A DNA stretch of 64,000 nt from Pseudomonas sp. PDM14 (lineage in GTDB: Bacteria; Pseudomonadota; Gammaproteobacteria; Pseudomonadales; Pseudomonadaceae). Positions 15,471-23,567 of the stretch are shown piece by piece (within the stretch, counting starts at the first letter, position 1; every line of letters starts with the position of its first letter). The translations under genes and the position numbers were made by a program. Below the pieces are notes generated by a model, which was given only the letters and a program-made list of their open reading frames with translations, did no database searches and was not told the origin of the DNA. The stretch lies in the NCBI RefSeq assembly GCF_014851905.1, contig NZ_JACVAQ010000001.1, positions 248,001 to 312,000 on the forward strand, read 5' to 3'.

Positions 15471-16643
15471 TCAGCGATTGCGCCCGAGCGCTTCATGGCT
15501 GCTGACCCAATCCCCGGCCAGCACTGCCGAAGTCAGCGACACATCGCCGGCCAGGACCACCGCCGCGATGATTTCCGCCAGTTTGTCGGCCTTGCCGGTG
15601 CCGTAGCAGCCCAGCAGCTCCAGGCACTCGCGCTGGGTCGGTAGGCCGGTGCCGCCACCGTGGGTGGCGCAGATCACCGCTGGCAAGGTGACCGACCAGT
15701 AGTAGTCGCCGTTATCCAGCAGCTGGCCATAGGTGATGCCGCCGTGGGATTCGGCCACGTTGGCCGCATCCTGTCCGGTGGCGATGTACACCGCCGCCAG
15801 CCCGTTGGCCGAGTGCGCGCCGCTGTAGGCAGTGCCTGCCTGGAAGGCACCGACGGCGGCAATCTGCCGGTAGCGGTAGAGGTTGACGGGGTCGACGCGC
15901 AGCAGCTCGTGGGCCACTTCACGCTTGAGGGTGAACTCGGCGATCACCCGCTTGCCACGGGTCTGGATCATGTTCATCGCCGAGTGTTTCTTGTCGGTAT
16001 CGATGGCGCCGGAAAGGATGTAGCGCGGCTGCAAGGGGTGATTGGCCTTGATCCATTCGCAGGCGGCGAAGGTGGCCTTGCTGGTCATGTTCTGCCCGGC
16101 GGCGTCCCCGGTGGTGTAGCAGAAGCGGGTGTAGAGCATGTTGGCCACCGGATACTGCTCGATCTCGAACAGCTTGCCGCTGCGGGTGGTGGTTTCGCTG
16201 ACCGCCTTGATGGTTTCGAACTCGCTTACCAGCCAGGCGCCGAAGTCGCGCGCCTGCAAGGCATCGTCGAAGAGGAACACCGGAGCACGCTGCATGGAGT
16301 GTTTGACCACGGTGGTTTTCACCCCGCCGGATGCGCTGATCGCCCGCATGCCCCGGCTGTAACTCGCCAGCAAAGTGCCTTCGGTGGTGGCCATCGGTAC
16401 ATAGAAGTCGCCCCGCGCGTGTTCGCCCTCGATCCGCAGCGGGCCGGCCAGCCCCAGTGGCATCTGCACCACGCCGATGAAGTTCTCGATATTGCCACTG
16501 GTGACTTGCGGGTCGATGGCGTACTGGCCGACCGTGTCCAGTGAGGCGCCGGTTTGCGCTTTGACAAAGTCGCGACGGACCTTGGCCTGCTCGCTGGTGT
16601 AATCGTTGGCGGGGTTGCGGGGGATGGGGACGCCTCTGGACAT
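15471..16643 (-). CDS. class I hydroxymethylglutaryl-CoA reductase homologue
   Basis: A 390-residue protein with the full set of HMG-CoA reductase motifs: ENFIGVVQMPLGLAGPL (53-69), the catalytic Glu88 in ATTEG, GDAAGQNMTSKAT (179-191), DKK at 217-219 with the catalytic Lys, GQDAAN with Asp292, GGGTGLPTQ (329-337) and the catalytic His383 in SSHEALGRN. This is the class I (eukaryote/archaea-type) pattern, not the class II type of Pseudomonas mevalonii. There is no membrane anchor. It would interconvert HMG-CoA and mevalonate using NADPH or NADH. Pseudomonads normally make isoprenoids by the MEP route, and no other mevalonate-pathway gene is nearby, so its role is unclear. The ATG at 16643 with AGGAG upstream is the start; 14 bases separate it from pqqF. 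Confidence 0.88.
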   Translation of the reverse strand: MSRGVPIPRNPANDYTSEQAKVRRDFVKAQTGASLDTVGQYAIDPQVTSGNIENFIGVVQMPLGLAGPLRIEGEHARGDFYVPMATTEGTLLASYSRGMRAISASGGVKTTVVKHSMQRAPVFLFDDALQARDFGAWLVSEFETIKAVSETTTRSGKLFEIEQYPVANMLYTRFCYTTGDAAGQNMTSKATFAACEWIKANHPLQPRYILSGAIDTDKKHSAMNMIQTRGKRVIAEFTLKREVAHELLRVDPVNLYRYRQIAAVGAFQAGTAYSGAHSANGLAAVYIATGQDAANVAESHGGITYGQLLDNGDYYWSVTLPAVICATHGGGTGLPTQRECLELLGCYGTGKADKLAEIIAAVVLAGDVSLTSAVLAGDWVSSHEALGRNR

Positions 16644-16959
16644 AGTGCTCTCCTGCAAAGGTCTGATGGCTCACGCCTCGGACGGATCAGCCTAGGCCAG
16701 AATCCGCTTTCAGAGTGTGCCCGTCCGCCCTTGCGCCAGCGTGCCCAAGGGCGCCAATCAGGTGATCCAAGGCGCCAGTGTCATATAGGGCACCGGCATC
16801 GCCCGCGCTGCGCTCAACGCAGAACGCAGAACGCAGAACGCTGCCAGGCTGGGCGCAATCCAAGCGCGCCGCTTCGGGAGATTGCCGACCCAGTAAAGAA
16901 CCCGCTCAGCGCTCTCAGCCCAAGCGGTATCAAGCGTGTTGCTGATACCTCGCGCGGGT
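16644..16959. other. intergenic region between HMG-CoA reductase and hydrolase genes
   Basis: 316 bases. A short tandem repeat of AACGCAG (three units plus a partial) lies at 16816-16841. No gene, terminator with T tract or recognisable operator was seen. The promoter of the HMG-CoA reductase gene should be in the part next to 16643. Confidence 0.5.
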
Positions 16960-18087
16960 TCAGTGCGGATGGTCTTCCGATGACCGACGAGCGCTGGCAT
17001 GCAGCGCCTGGAGAAACTCGGCCGCCAGGTGATGGGCCCATGAGCGCGCGGTGAAACCGGAAAGGTAGGCGCAATGGCTGCCGCGTGCGGTGACGGCCAG
17101 CAGCGTGCGGGGCATGCGCGCCATGGCCTGCTGGTGATCGCGCACATTGCCCAGTACACAGACCGGGTCGTCCTCGGCGTTGAGCACCAGCAGCGGGATG
17201 CTCACCGTCTCCATCACCGGCATCGGGTTGCAGCTGTCGAGGAAGGCCTGTTGGCTGGAGTAGCCCGCGCACTCGTACAGGTGGCGGTGAAACTCATCCA
17301 GGCTTTGCGCATTTTCCAGGGCCGAGAGGCTGGGTAGATGGGCCAGCGCCTCGCGGTTCGGGGTGACGAACTGGCGCACCAGCTTCCTCGCCATCAGGCG
17401 GGTGTAGGGCGCTCGTGAGCGCGCGAAGGCGACGCGAATGTCGTAGCCCGGGCAATAGGCGAAGGCCCCCTGTAATGGCGTATCGGCGCCCTGCTCACCC
17501 AGGTAGCGAACCAGCAGGCCAGTGCCTGCCGAGATGCCTGCGGCGTAAAGCGGCGACTGCGGATAGCGCTCGCCGATCTGCCGCAGTTGCTCGCGCAAAT
17601 CGGCGGTATCGCCCATGGTGTTGAACCGCGGGCTGGTCAGCGGCAGCCCGCCATGGCCGCGCCGCTCGCACACCACCACGCGCCAGCCCGTCAGCCGCTG
17701 CAGGTCGCGGACGAAGCCGCGCATGCTGTGCGGCGAGCCGGTGATGGTGTGCAGCACCACCAGCGTCGGTACCGAAGCCGGCAGTTCAGCGCCGAGCCAG
17801 TGCAGGGCCGTGGTGCCGCCATCAGCCATGCGCAGGGTATCGACGCGGTCGTACTGCAGACGCGCGGAGAAGACTTTCTTCAGTCCCAGTCCAAGCAGTT
17901 GCAGGTGGCCGTTGAACAACCAGGGGGTCGCCCAGAAGCGCTGACTCAAGCGCGGCACCTGGGCGATCAACGCCTGATTTTCCGGGTTGGCCTGGTAGAT
18001 CAGCTGCGGCCTGCGCGCCGCCGTGCGCAGGTAGTAGGCACCCAGGCCCAAGGTGAGCACGGGCGCGGCGGTGATCCAGATCGACAT
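16960..18087 (-). CDS. YheT/ABHD-type alpha/beta hydrolase
   Basis: A 375-residue alpha/beta hydrolase of the YheT/EMB8 (ABHD1/3) family. The N-terminus (about 3-20) is hydrophobic and may anchor it to the inner membrane. The catalytic triad is visible: Ser in GISAG, Asp in NAEDDPV and His in RGSHCAYL. An oxyanion-side motif LHTITGS and the RGHGG segment are also typical. Family members are esterases or lipases with poorly known substrates. It starts 68 bases after the acyl-CoA ligase stop on the same strand, so it may be the last gene of that operon and release an acid from an ester; this is inference. Confidence 0.85.
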   Translation of the reverse strand: MSIWITAAPVLTLGLGAYYLRTAARRPQLIYQANPENQALIAQVPRLSQRFWATPWLFNGHLQLLGLGLKKVFSARLQYDRVDTLRMADGGTTALHWLGAELPASVPTLVVLHTITGSPHSMRGFVRDLQRLTGWRVVVCERRGHGGLPLTSPRFNTMGDTADLREQLRQIGERYPQSPLYAAGISAGTGLLVRYLGEQGADTPLQGAFAYCPGYDIRVAFARSRAPYTRLMARKLVRQFVTPNREALAHLPSLSALENAQSLDEFHRHLYECAGYSSQQAFLDSCNPMPVMETVSIPLLVLNAEDDPVCVLGNVRDHQQAMARMPRTLLAVTARGSHCAYLSGFTARSWAHHLAAEFLQALHASARRSSEDHPH

Positions 18088-18155
18088 CTGAGGTCCTCAG
18101 TCAAACAGCGAGCAAGGCGCCGATGGTAGCGAAACAGCAGGCTTAACGGCTGTCC

Positions 18156-19820
18156 TCATGTCCGCAACTGCGCCCGCAGGATCTTGCCGATGGGTGACTT
18201 GGGCAGCTGCTCGCGGAACTCGATGCGCTTTGGCACCTTGTAGGCGGTCAGCCGTTCGCGGCAATGCTGGATGATGGTTTGCGCATCCAGCCCCGGCCGA
18301 TGCAGCGCGACGTAGGCGCACAGCGCTTCACCCGTTGCCTCGTCGGGTACGCCGATCACCGCCACTTCGCTGACGTCCGGGTGCTCGGCGATCACCGCCT
18401 CCACTTCGTTGGGGTACACGTTGAAGCCGGAGACCAGCACCATGTCTTTCTTGCGGTCGACGATGCGGATGTAGCCCTCCTCGTCCATCACCGCGATATC
18501 GCCGGTGCGGAACCAGCCATCGACGAAGGCTTCGCGGGTTTCCTCGGGGCGATTGAGGTACGCCTCGATGATGTGCGGGCCGCGCACCAGCAACTCGCCG
18601 GGTGTGCCGGGCGCCAGCTCGTGGCCATCAGCACTGGCGATGCGCACGTCGCTGCCGGGCAACGGCAGGCCGACGGTGCCTGGGCGCTCCTTCGGCCCCG
18701 GTGGATTGAAGGCGACGAAGCAGCAGCTTTCGGTCAGGCCATAGCCTTCGAGAATCTGCCCGACGGCCGCACGCCAGCGTTCGCCGGTTACCGGACGCAG
18801 CGAAGTGCCGCCGGATACGGCGAGCTTGAGTTTGGGCGGATTGGCCTGGAACCAGGGCTCGGCCAGCAGGCCGGCATACAGGGTGTCTACGCCCGTCATC
18901 CAGCGCACCGGAAACTTGTCGAAGGCCGGCTGGGTGTTGGACAGCGGTCGCGGATTGGGCACCAGCAGGTTGTGCGCACCCCGGCGGAAGAACAGCAGGA
19001 AGTTAAAGTTGAAGGCGAAGATATGATAGAGCGGCGGGATGGTGAGGATGATCTCGCCCGGCTCGATCTGCGCGCCGAAACCCGCGAGGTAGTCCTCGGC
19101 CATGCGCAGCACCGCCTTGAGGTTGGCATGGGTCAGCACCGCGCCCTTGCTCCTGCCCGTGGTGCCGCCGGTGTACTGGTACAGGGCCACGGGATGGTGG
19201 CGCTCCTCCAGCGTCAGCTCCTGGCCACGGTCCAGGGCCTGGGTGAAACGCAGGAAGGCCACCTGCGGCGTCAGGTCATCGCCGGCCTGTTCTTCTAGCG
19301 TGCGCTGGATGGCCTGGGCAATCGGCTCAGGGAAGAAGTCGCTCAGGCTGGTCAGCACCAGCGCAACGCCCAGTTGCGCAACCACCGGCTCGGCGCGCTT
19401 GGCGAACAGGTCGCAGGCCACCAGCAGCTTGGCGCCACTGTCGATCAGCTGCGCATCCAGCTCACGCGCGGTGTACAGCGGGTTGACGTTGGTGACGATC
19501 AACCCGGCCTTCCAGGCGCCCAGCACCGCGATGGGATAGTGCAGGCTGTTGGGCAGCTGCAGGGCCACCACATCGCCCGCCTGCAGGCCCTGCTCCTGCA
19601 CCAGGTAGGCGGCAAAGGCGCTGGACAGCCGGTCGATATCACTGAAGGTCAGCTCCGCGTGCAACCCGTTGGGCAACACCTGGGTGAAGGCCGGCGCGTC
19701 GGCGAAGCGTTGCGCCCCCTCTCGCGCCGACTCCGCGAGGCTGCCTGACAGCGACGCGGCGTCGATCTGGTAACCCTGCAGGTGTGCTGGATAGTGCTGT
19801 TCCCAACGACGGGTAGTCAT
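18156..19820 (-). CDS. acyl-CoA ligase (AMP-binding, FadD-like)
   Basis: A 554-residue adenylate-forming ligase that should activate a carboxylic acid to its CoA thioester using ATP. Motifs in order: P-loop YTGGTTGRSKGAVLTH, GYGLTES, GWFRTGDIAVMDEEGY, DRKKDMVLVSGFNVYP (hinge) and the catalytic Lys in PKSPIGKILR. It groups by eye with long- and medium-chain fatty-acid ligases, but the substrate pocket cannot be read from sequence. AAGGAGAAAGGG stands directly before the start. It lies 67 bases downstream of the reductase gene in the TetR-controlled operon and would supply the CoA ester to the crotonase. Confidence 0.9.
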   Translation of the reverse strand: MTTRRWEQHYPAHLQGYQIDAASLSGSLAESAREGAQRFADAPAFTQVLPNGLHAELTFSDIDRLSSAFAAYLVQEQGLQAGDVVALQLPNSLHYPIAVLGAWKAGLIVTNVNPLYTARELDAQLIDSGAKLLVACDLFAKRAEPVVAQLGVALVLTSLSDFFPEPIAQAIQRTLEEQAGDDLTPQVAFLRFTQALDRGQELTLEERHHPVALYQYTGGTTGRSKGAVLTHANLKAVLRMAEDYLAGFGAQIEPGEIILTIPPLYHIFAFNFNFLLFFRRGAHNLLVPNPRPLSNTQPAFDKFPVRWMTGVDTLYAGLLAEPWFQANPPKLKLAVSGGTSLRPVTGERWRAAVGQILEGYGLTESCCFVAFNPPGPKERPGTVGLPLPGSDVRIASADGHELAPGTPGELLVRGPHIIEAYLNRPEETREAFVDGWFRTGDIAVMDEEGYIRIVDRKKDMVLVSGFNVYPNEVEAVIAEHPDVSEVAVIGVPDEATGEALCAYVALHRPGLDAQTIIQHCRERLTAYKVPKRIEFREQLPKSPIGKILRAQLRT

Positions 19821-19887
19821 CCCTTTCTCCTTGTTCTGTTCTTGTTATTGGCGGCTGCGAGCGACAGGTGGCACCGCTCGCGTCGGC

Positions 19888-21051
19888 TTACAGCAGGACT
19901 TCGATATCCCCGGTCGGGAACGCCACGCAGGAATAGATCCAGCTGAAATCACGGTCGGATTTGCGCAAGTGCGCTTCCTGCGGATTGAACACCGAACCGG
20001 CCACCAGCTTGACCCGGCACAGGCTGCACTCGCCCGAACGGCAGGCGTTCTCGACGAAGTAGCCGTTGCGTTCCAGGGCGTTGAGCAGCGGCTCGCCAAC
20101 GGTGCTGCGGAAGCTGCCACGGCCCTGCACGGTGATCTGCACTTCATCGTCCAGGGCTACGCCTTCTGGCCAGCCGGCCTGTTCGTGCGGCGCCTTGGGC
20201 GCGCCGTTGGCTTCGACGCGGATGCGCCGGCGAGCCACGCCCAGCGCGGTCAACAGCGCCACGCAGCTGTCGTTGAACGGCGTCGGGCCGCAGATGTAGA
20301 ACATCTGGTTGCCGATCTCGCCCAGCAGGTCTTGCAGCATCTCCCGGTTAAGACGGCCGCTGCGGCCGCTGTAGCCAGCCGGCGGACGCGAGATCACTTC
20401 GCTCAGGGTGAAGTTGGCATGCTGCCCGGCCAGCTCGCGCAGCTCGTCGGCGAAGATCACGTCATCCACATGGCTGTTCAGGTAGACCATGTGCAGACGC
20501 TGCGGCAGTTGGCGATCGAGGATGTTCAGCAGAATGCTGCGCGCCGGCGCAGAGCCGGAACCGCCAGCGAGGAATACCAGGTCGTCGCCATGGAACAGCG
20601 GGTTGTGATGGAAGGTGCCCATCGGTCCCGAGCTGGTGAGGCGCTGCCCCAGCGTCACGCGGTCGAGCAGGTAGTTGGAGACGAAGCCGCCCTTGGCGCG
20701 CTTCACGGTCAGGTCGTAATACGTGCGCTGCGACGGCGAGGACGACATGGCGTAGGGCCGGGCCGTCTGTACCCCGTCGATCTCGACGAACAGGTTGATG
20801 TACTGGCCAGCCTGGAACGGTGGCAACGCCTGGCCGTCGACCGCGACCAGGCGCAGGGTCTTGGTAGTGGGCGTGTCCTCGAAGATCTCGGCGACTTGCA
20901 GCGCCAGGCGCTTGGGGTGCAACTGCACCACGGTGCTGCCGACTTCGCCGCGCACTTCATAGAAGTCGCTGCCGCTCTGCTCCAGCGCCAGCTTGGCGGC
21001 GAACGCCTCGGAAAAACCGGCAACCAGGTTCAACGCATTCTGCTCAGACAT
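19888..21051 (-). CDS. NAD(P)H-dependent flavoprotein reductase with plant-type [2Fe-2S] domain
   Basis: A 387-residue single-chain reductase. An N-terminal extension (about 1-45) of unknown role is followed by a flavin-binding barrel (RPYAMSSSP), a nucleotide domain (GGSGSAPARSI, ICGPTPF) and a C-terminal ferredoxin domain with CRSGECSLC and the fourth Cys in IYSCV. It should pass electrons from NAD(P)H through flavin to the cluster and on to an oxygenase or partner flavoprotein. Its start overlaps the FAD oxidoreductase stop by 8 bases. No oxygenase gene is in the operon, so the FAD enzyme itself is the most likely acceptor; this is inference. Confidence 0.9.
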   Translation of the reverse strand: MSEQNALNLVAGFSEAFAAKLALEQSGSDFYEVRGEVGSTVVQLHPKRLALQVAEIFEDTPTTKTLRLVAVDGQALPPFQAGQYINLFVEIDGVQTARPYAMSSSPSQRTYYDLTVKRAKGGFVSNYLLDRVTLGQRLTSSGPMGTFHHNPLFHGDDLVFLAGGSGSAPARSILLNILDRQLPQRLHMVYLNSHVDDVIFADELRELAGQHANFTLSEVISRPPAGYSGRSGRLNREMLQDLLGEIGNQMFYICGPTPFNDSCVALLTALGVARRRIRVEANGAPKAPHEQAGWPEGVALDDEVQITVQGRGSFRSTVGEPLLNALERNGYFVENACRSGECSLCRVKLVAGSVFNPQEAHLRKSDRDFSWIYSCVAFPTGDIEVLL

Positions 21052-22564
21052 GCTCCACCTCTTTGGTCTTCAGTTGCTTGAGCACGGCGCGGGCGGTCGA
21101 TTCGCCGGCCATGTAGGTCGGCTGGAAACCGCCCATGGAGGTCCAGGAGCCGGCCATGTACAGGCCCGGCACGGCGTCCAGGCGCTCACGCAGCAGCGCC
21201 GAATCCTGCGCGCTCTGCTGGAAGCCGTAGATGGCGCCGCCCGGTGTATTGAGGTAGCGCTTCATGGTCAGCGGCGTGGCCACCTCGACCTCCTCGATGT
21301 GCTGGCGCACCTTGGGGTAGACCTTCTCGATCACCTCGATGAGCTTCTCGGCGAACGCGTACTTGGTCTGTGCGTAATCCTCCGGCGTCACCGACTTCCA
21401 CACATCGCCGTACTGCAGGCAGACCAGTACCACCTGGCTTTTACCAGCCGGCGCGGCGCTCGGGTCCTCGAGGTTGTAGCAGGTCAGCATGCCGCCCAGC
21501 GGCGGCTCCAGGCTGCCCATGCGCGCGTGGATCTGCTCCTCGTCGAGGGTTTCGTAGATGAAGCTGGAGGCGGTGGTTACTCCCAGCTCCTGTGGCGTGC
21601 AGTCCAGGCCGAGGTAGATGACGAAGGCCGAGGTGCCCATGCGCCGCGACTTGAAATCCTGCTGGATCTTCAGCGGCGGGCGGTCGAGATCGAGCAGCTC
21701 GTTGAAGGTGATCAGCGGGCTGGCGTTGGACACCACCGCGTCGCAGCTGACCCGTTCGCCACCCTCCAGGCTGACACCACAGATGCGCCCATCCTCGGTA
21801 TGGATCTTCTCCACGCCGCAGTTGAAACGCACCTCGCCGCCCGCCTCGAGGAATGACTCCACCAGCGCGCTGGACATGGCCTGCGAGCCGCCCTTGATGT
21901 GCCAGGGCTTGAACACCGCATAGGCGTAGAGCATGGTGGCCAGGTCGGCGAACGGCAGCATGCTCGGCGACACGCCGAGGTAGAGCCAGTAGGTGGCGAG
22001 GATGTTCTTCAGCTTCGCGTCGCTGAAGAACTCGTCCAGCACCTCGCGCGCCGAACGGAAGCCGTACTGCACGTAGTACGGACACATCGACTTGAGCATG
22101 GCCTCGCTGTTCGAGCGCGAGGCCTGCGGCAGGGTCATGAAGCTTTCCAGGGTGACCTTTTCGCAGACCAGCATGAAGCGCTCGATGGCTTCGCTCTCGG
22201 CCGGGTACATGTCCTGCAGCAGGCGGCGAATGCCCGACCAGCTGGCCGGCAGGGTGACGTCCAGCTCACCGGGCACCACCAGGCGATACAGCGCGTGTTC
22301 CTGGATGAACTCGACCTTGTCCAGCACCCCCAGCTTGTCGAAGAACTTGCGCATCACGAACGGTTTTTCCTCGGTGCCCAGGCCGCTGAGCTGATGCAGC
22401 GCGACCTCGAACTCGAAATTGCCGCGCACGAAGGAGGTCGCGCAGCCACCCGGAATGTTGTGGCGCTCGACCAGCAGGGTGCGGCTGCCGCCCCGCTGCA
22501 GCGCCGTCGCGGCGGTCAGCCCGGCGTTGCCGGCACCGATCACCACAGCGTCGTAATGCGTCAT
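21044..22564 (-). CDS. CrtI/retinol-saturase-like FAD oxidoreductase
   Basis: A 506-residue flavoprotein of the phytoene desaturase / retinol saturase / amine-oxidase superfamily. The N-terminal dinucleotide fold is VVIGAGNAG, followed by LLVERHNIPGG. The C-terminal FAD motif is GLYMAGSWTSMGGFQPTYMAGE. It has no signal peptide. Relatives desaturate, saturate or isomerise polyene chains. The ATG at 22564 is preferred over a GTG one codon earlier because GAGGTG precedes it. The gene follows the crotonase by 45 bases, and an operator-like sequence lies in that gap. Overlap with the reductase gene suggests the two proteins work as a pair, possibly reducing a carbon-carbon double bond. Confidence 0.85.
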   Translation of the reverse strand: MTHYDAVVIGAGNAGLTAATALQRGGSRTLLVERHNIPGGCATSFVRGNFEFEVALHQLSGLGTEEKPFVMRKFFDKLGVLDKVEFIQEHALYRLVVPGELDVTLPASWSGIRRLLQDMYPAESEAIERFMLVCEKVTLESFMTLPQASRSNSEAMLKSMCPYYVQYGFRSAREVLDEFFSDAKLKNILATYWLYLGVSPSMLPFADLATMLYAYAVFKPWHIKGGSQAMSSALVESFLEAGGEVRFNCGVEKIHTEDGRICGVSLEGGERVSCDAVVSNASPLITFNELLDLDRPPLKIQQDFKSRRMGTSAFVIYLGLDCTPQELGVTTASSFIYETLDEEQIHARMGSLEPPLGGMLTCYNLEDPSAAPAGKSQVVLVCLQYGDVWKSVTPEDYAQTKYAFAEKLIEVIEKVYPKVRQHIEEVEVATPLTMKRYLNTPGGAIYGFQQSAQDSALLRERLDAVPGLYMAGSWTSMGGFQPTYMAGESTARAVLKQLKTKEVEHV

Positions 22565-22578
22565 CACTCACCTCAAAC

Positions 22579-22597
22579 TTATCAACGATAAGATTTG
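22579..22597 (+). promoter_or_regulatory. TetR-type operator, copy 2
   Basis: TTATC-AAC-GATAAGATTTG. It has the same spacing and 3' tail as the copy before the crotonase (TTAGC-GAT-GCTAAGATTTG). It lies 14 bases upstream of the FAD oxidoreductase start. Confidence 0.6.
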
Positions 22598-22609
22598 GTT
22601 AAAAAAGCC

Positions 22610-23446
22610 TCAGAAGGTTTTTTGCAGCGCGTGCAGGTCGTCGAATTGCGCCGGCGTCCCGCTCATCCGCGCGCCGACCGAGCGCAGAATGTCCTGGCCG
22701 CTGAGGATCGCGCTCTGCAGCAATACGGTGTGTTGCAGGGATTCGTAGACGCCGTGGTCACGGCTGTAGAGCATCGCGCGCTTGATCCCGTTGATCGCCA
22801 CCGGCGGGCGCTCGGCGATCTTGCGAGCGGCGGCGAACGCGCCTTCCAGCAGTTCCTCGGGGGTGGCGAAGACCTTGGCCAGCAGGCCCAGGCGATAGGC
22901 TTCTGCGGCGTCCAGGGTGTCCCCGGTCAATGCCAGGTAACGCGCCACGCCGGCAGGAATCAGCCGTGGCAGACGTTGCAGCACGCCGAGATCGGCCATC
23001 ATGCCGACGTTGGTTTCCTCGATACGGAACTTGGCGGTCTCGCTGGCGAAGCACAGGTCGCAGGCGGCGATCAGGTCGAAACCACCGCCGATGCAGGCGC
23101 CCTGCACTGCGGCGATCACCGGAAAGCGCGCACGCTCCAGGGCATTCAGCGCGCCCTGCATGCGTTCCAGATTGACCTGCAGCACCTCGCGCTCTTGCGG
23201 GCAGCTGGCGTGGAATTCCTTGGCGGTGGAAAACATCTGCATGTCCAGGCCGCCGCAAAACACCTTGCCCTGTGCCGAAATCACCATCGCCCGTACCTGA
23301 CCGGAGCGGCTCAGCTGGTCGACGGCATCGGGCAGCTCGCTCCAGAAGGCCCGCGTCAGGCTGTTGGCCTTGTCGGGACGGTTGAGCTGCAGGTGGGCGA
23401 TGCCGTTGTCGACGCTAATCGCAAAACACTCGTAGGTTGGAGCCAT
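22610..23446 (-). CDS. crotonase-family enzyme, delta(3,5)-delta(2,4)-dienoyl-CoA isomerase-like
   Basis: A 278-residue crotonase. The oxyanion-hole segments are KVFCGGLDM (61-69) and CIGGGFDLIAACD (118-130). The acidic residues Asp124, Glu144 and Asp152 (EETNVGMMADLGVLQRLP) match the arrangement in mammalian ECH1 dienoyl-CoA isomerase, including the Glu-to-Asp spacing of eight. It is therefore more likely an isomerase moving conjugated double bonds of an acyl-CoA than a simple hydratase. A ribosome site GAGGTG precedes the ATG. It is the first gene of the operon, divergent from tetR, with an operator palindrome in the shared promoter region. Confidence 0.85.
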   Translation of the reverse strand: MAPTYECFAISVDNGIAHLQLNRPDKANSLTRAFWSELPDAVDQLSRSGQVRAMVISAQGKVFCGGLDMQMFSTAKEFHASCPQEREVLQVNLERMQGALNALERARFPVIAAVQGACIGGGFDLIAACDLCFASETAKFRIEETNVGMMADLGVLQRLPRLIPAGVARYLALTGDTLDAAEAYRLGLLAKVFATPEELLEGAFAAARKIAERPPVAINGIKRAMLYSRDHGVYESLQHTVLLQSAILSGQDILRSVGARMSGTPAQFDDLHALQKTF

Positions 23447-23469
23447 GGATGCACCTCATGCACAGAATG

Positions 23470-23497
23470 TTAGCGATGCTAAGATTTGATCTTAGCA
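23470..23497 (+). promoter_or_regulatory. TetR-type operator, copy 1
   Basis: The region between the crotonase and tetR contains TTAGC-GAT-GCTAAGATTTG at 23470-23488, which is nested with a perfect 9-base inverted repeat TGCTAAGAT-TTG-ATCTTAGCA at 23477-23497. A further half-site ATGCTAAGATC lies at 23516-23526. Location, symmetry and a second copy at 22579 make it a strong candidate for the binding site of the adjacent TetR-family repressor. Confidence 0.8.
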
Positions 23498-23567
23498 CCG
23501 TCAAGATATTTCCCAATGCTAAGATCGCAACGCCCTACACACCCACGCAAGCAAGGCCCTACCCCGC

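Noticed and set aside
16816..16841. AACGCAG tandem repeat considered as a regulatory iteron
   Set aside because: Only three full units in a region without replication or partition genes; more likely chance or slippage.
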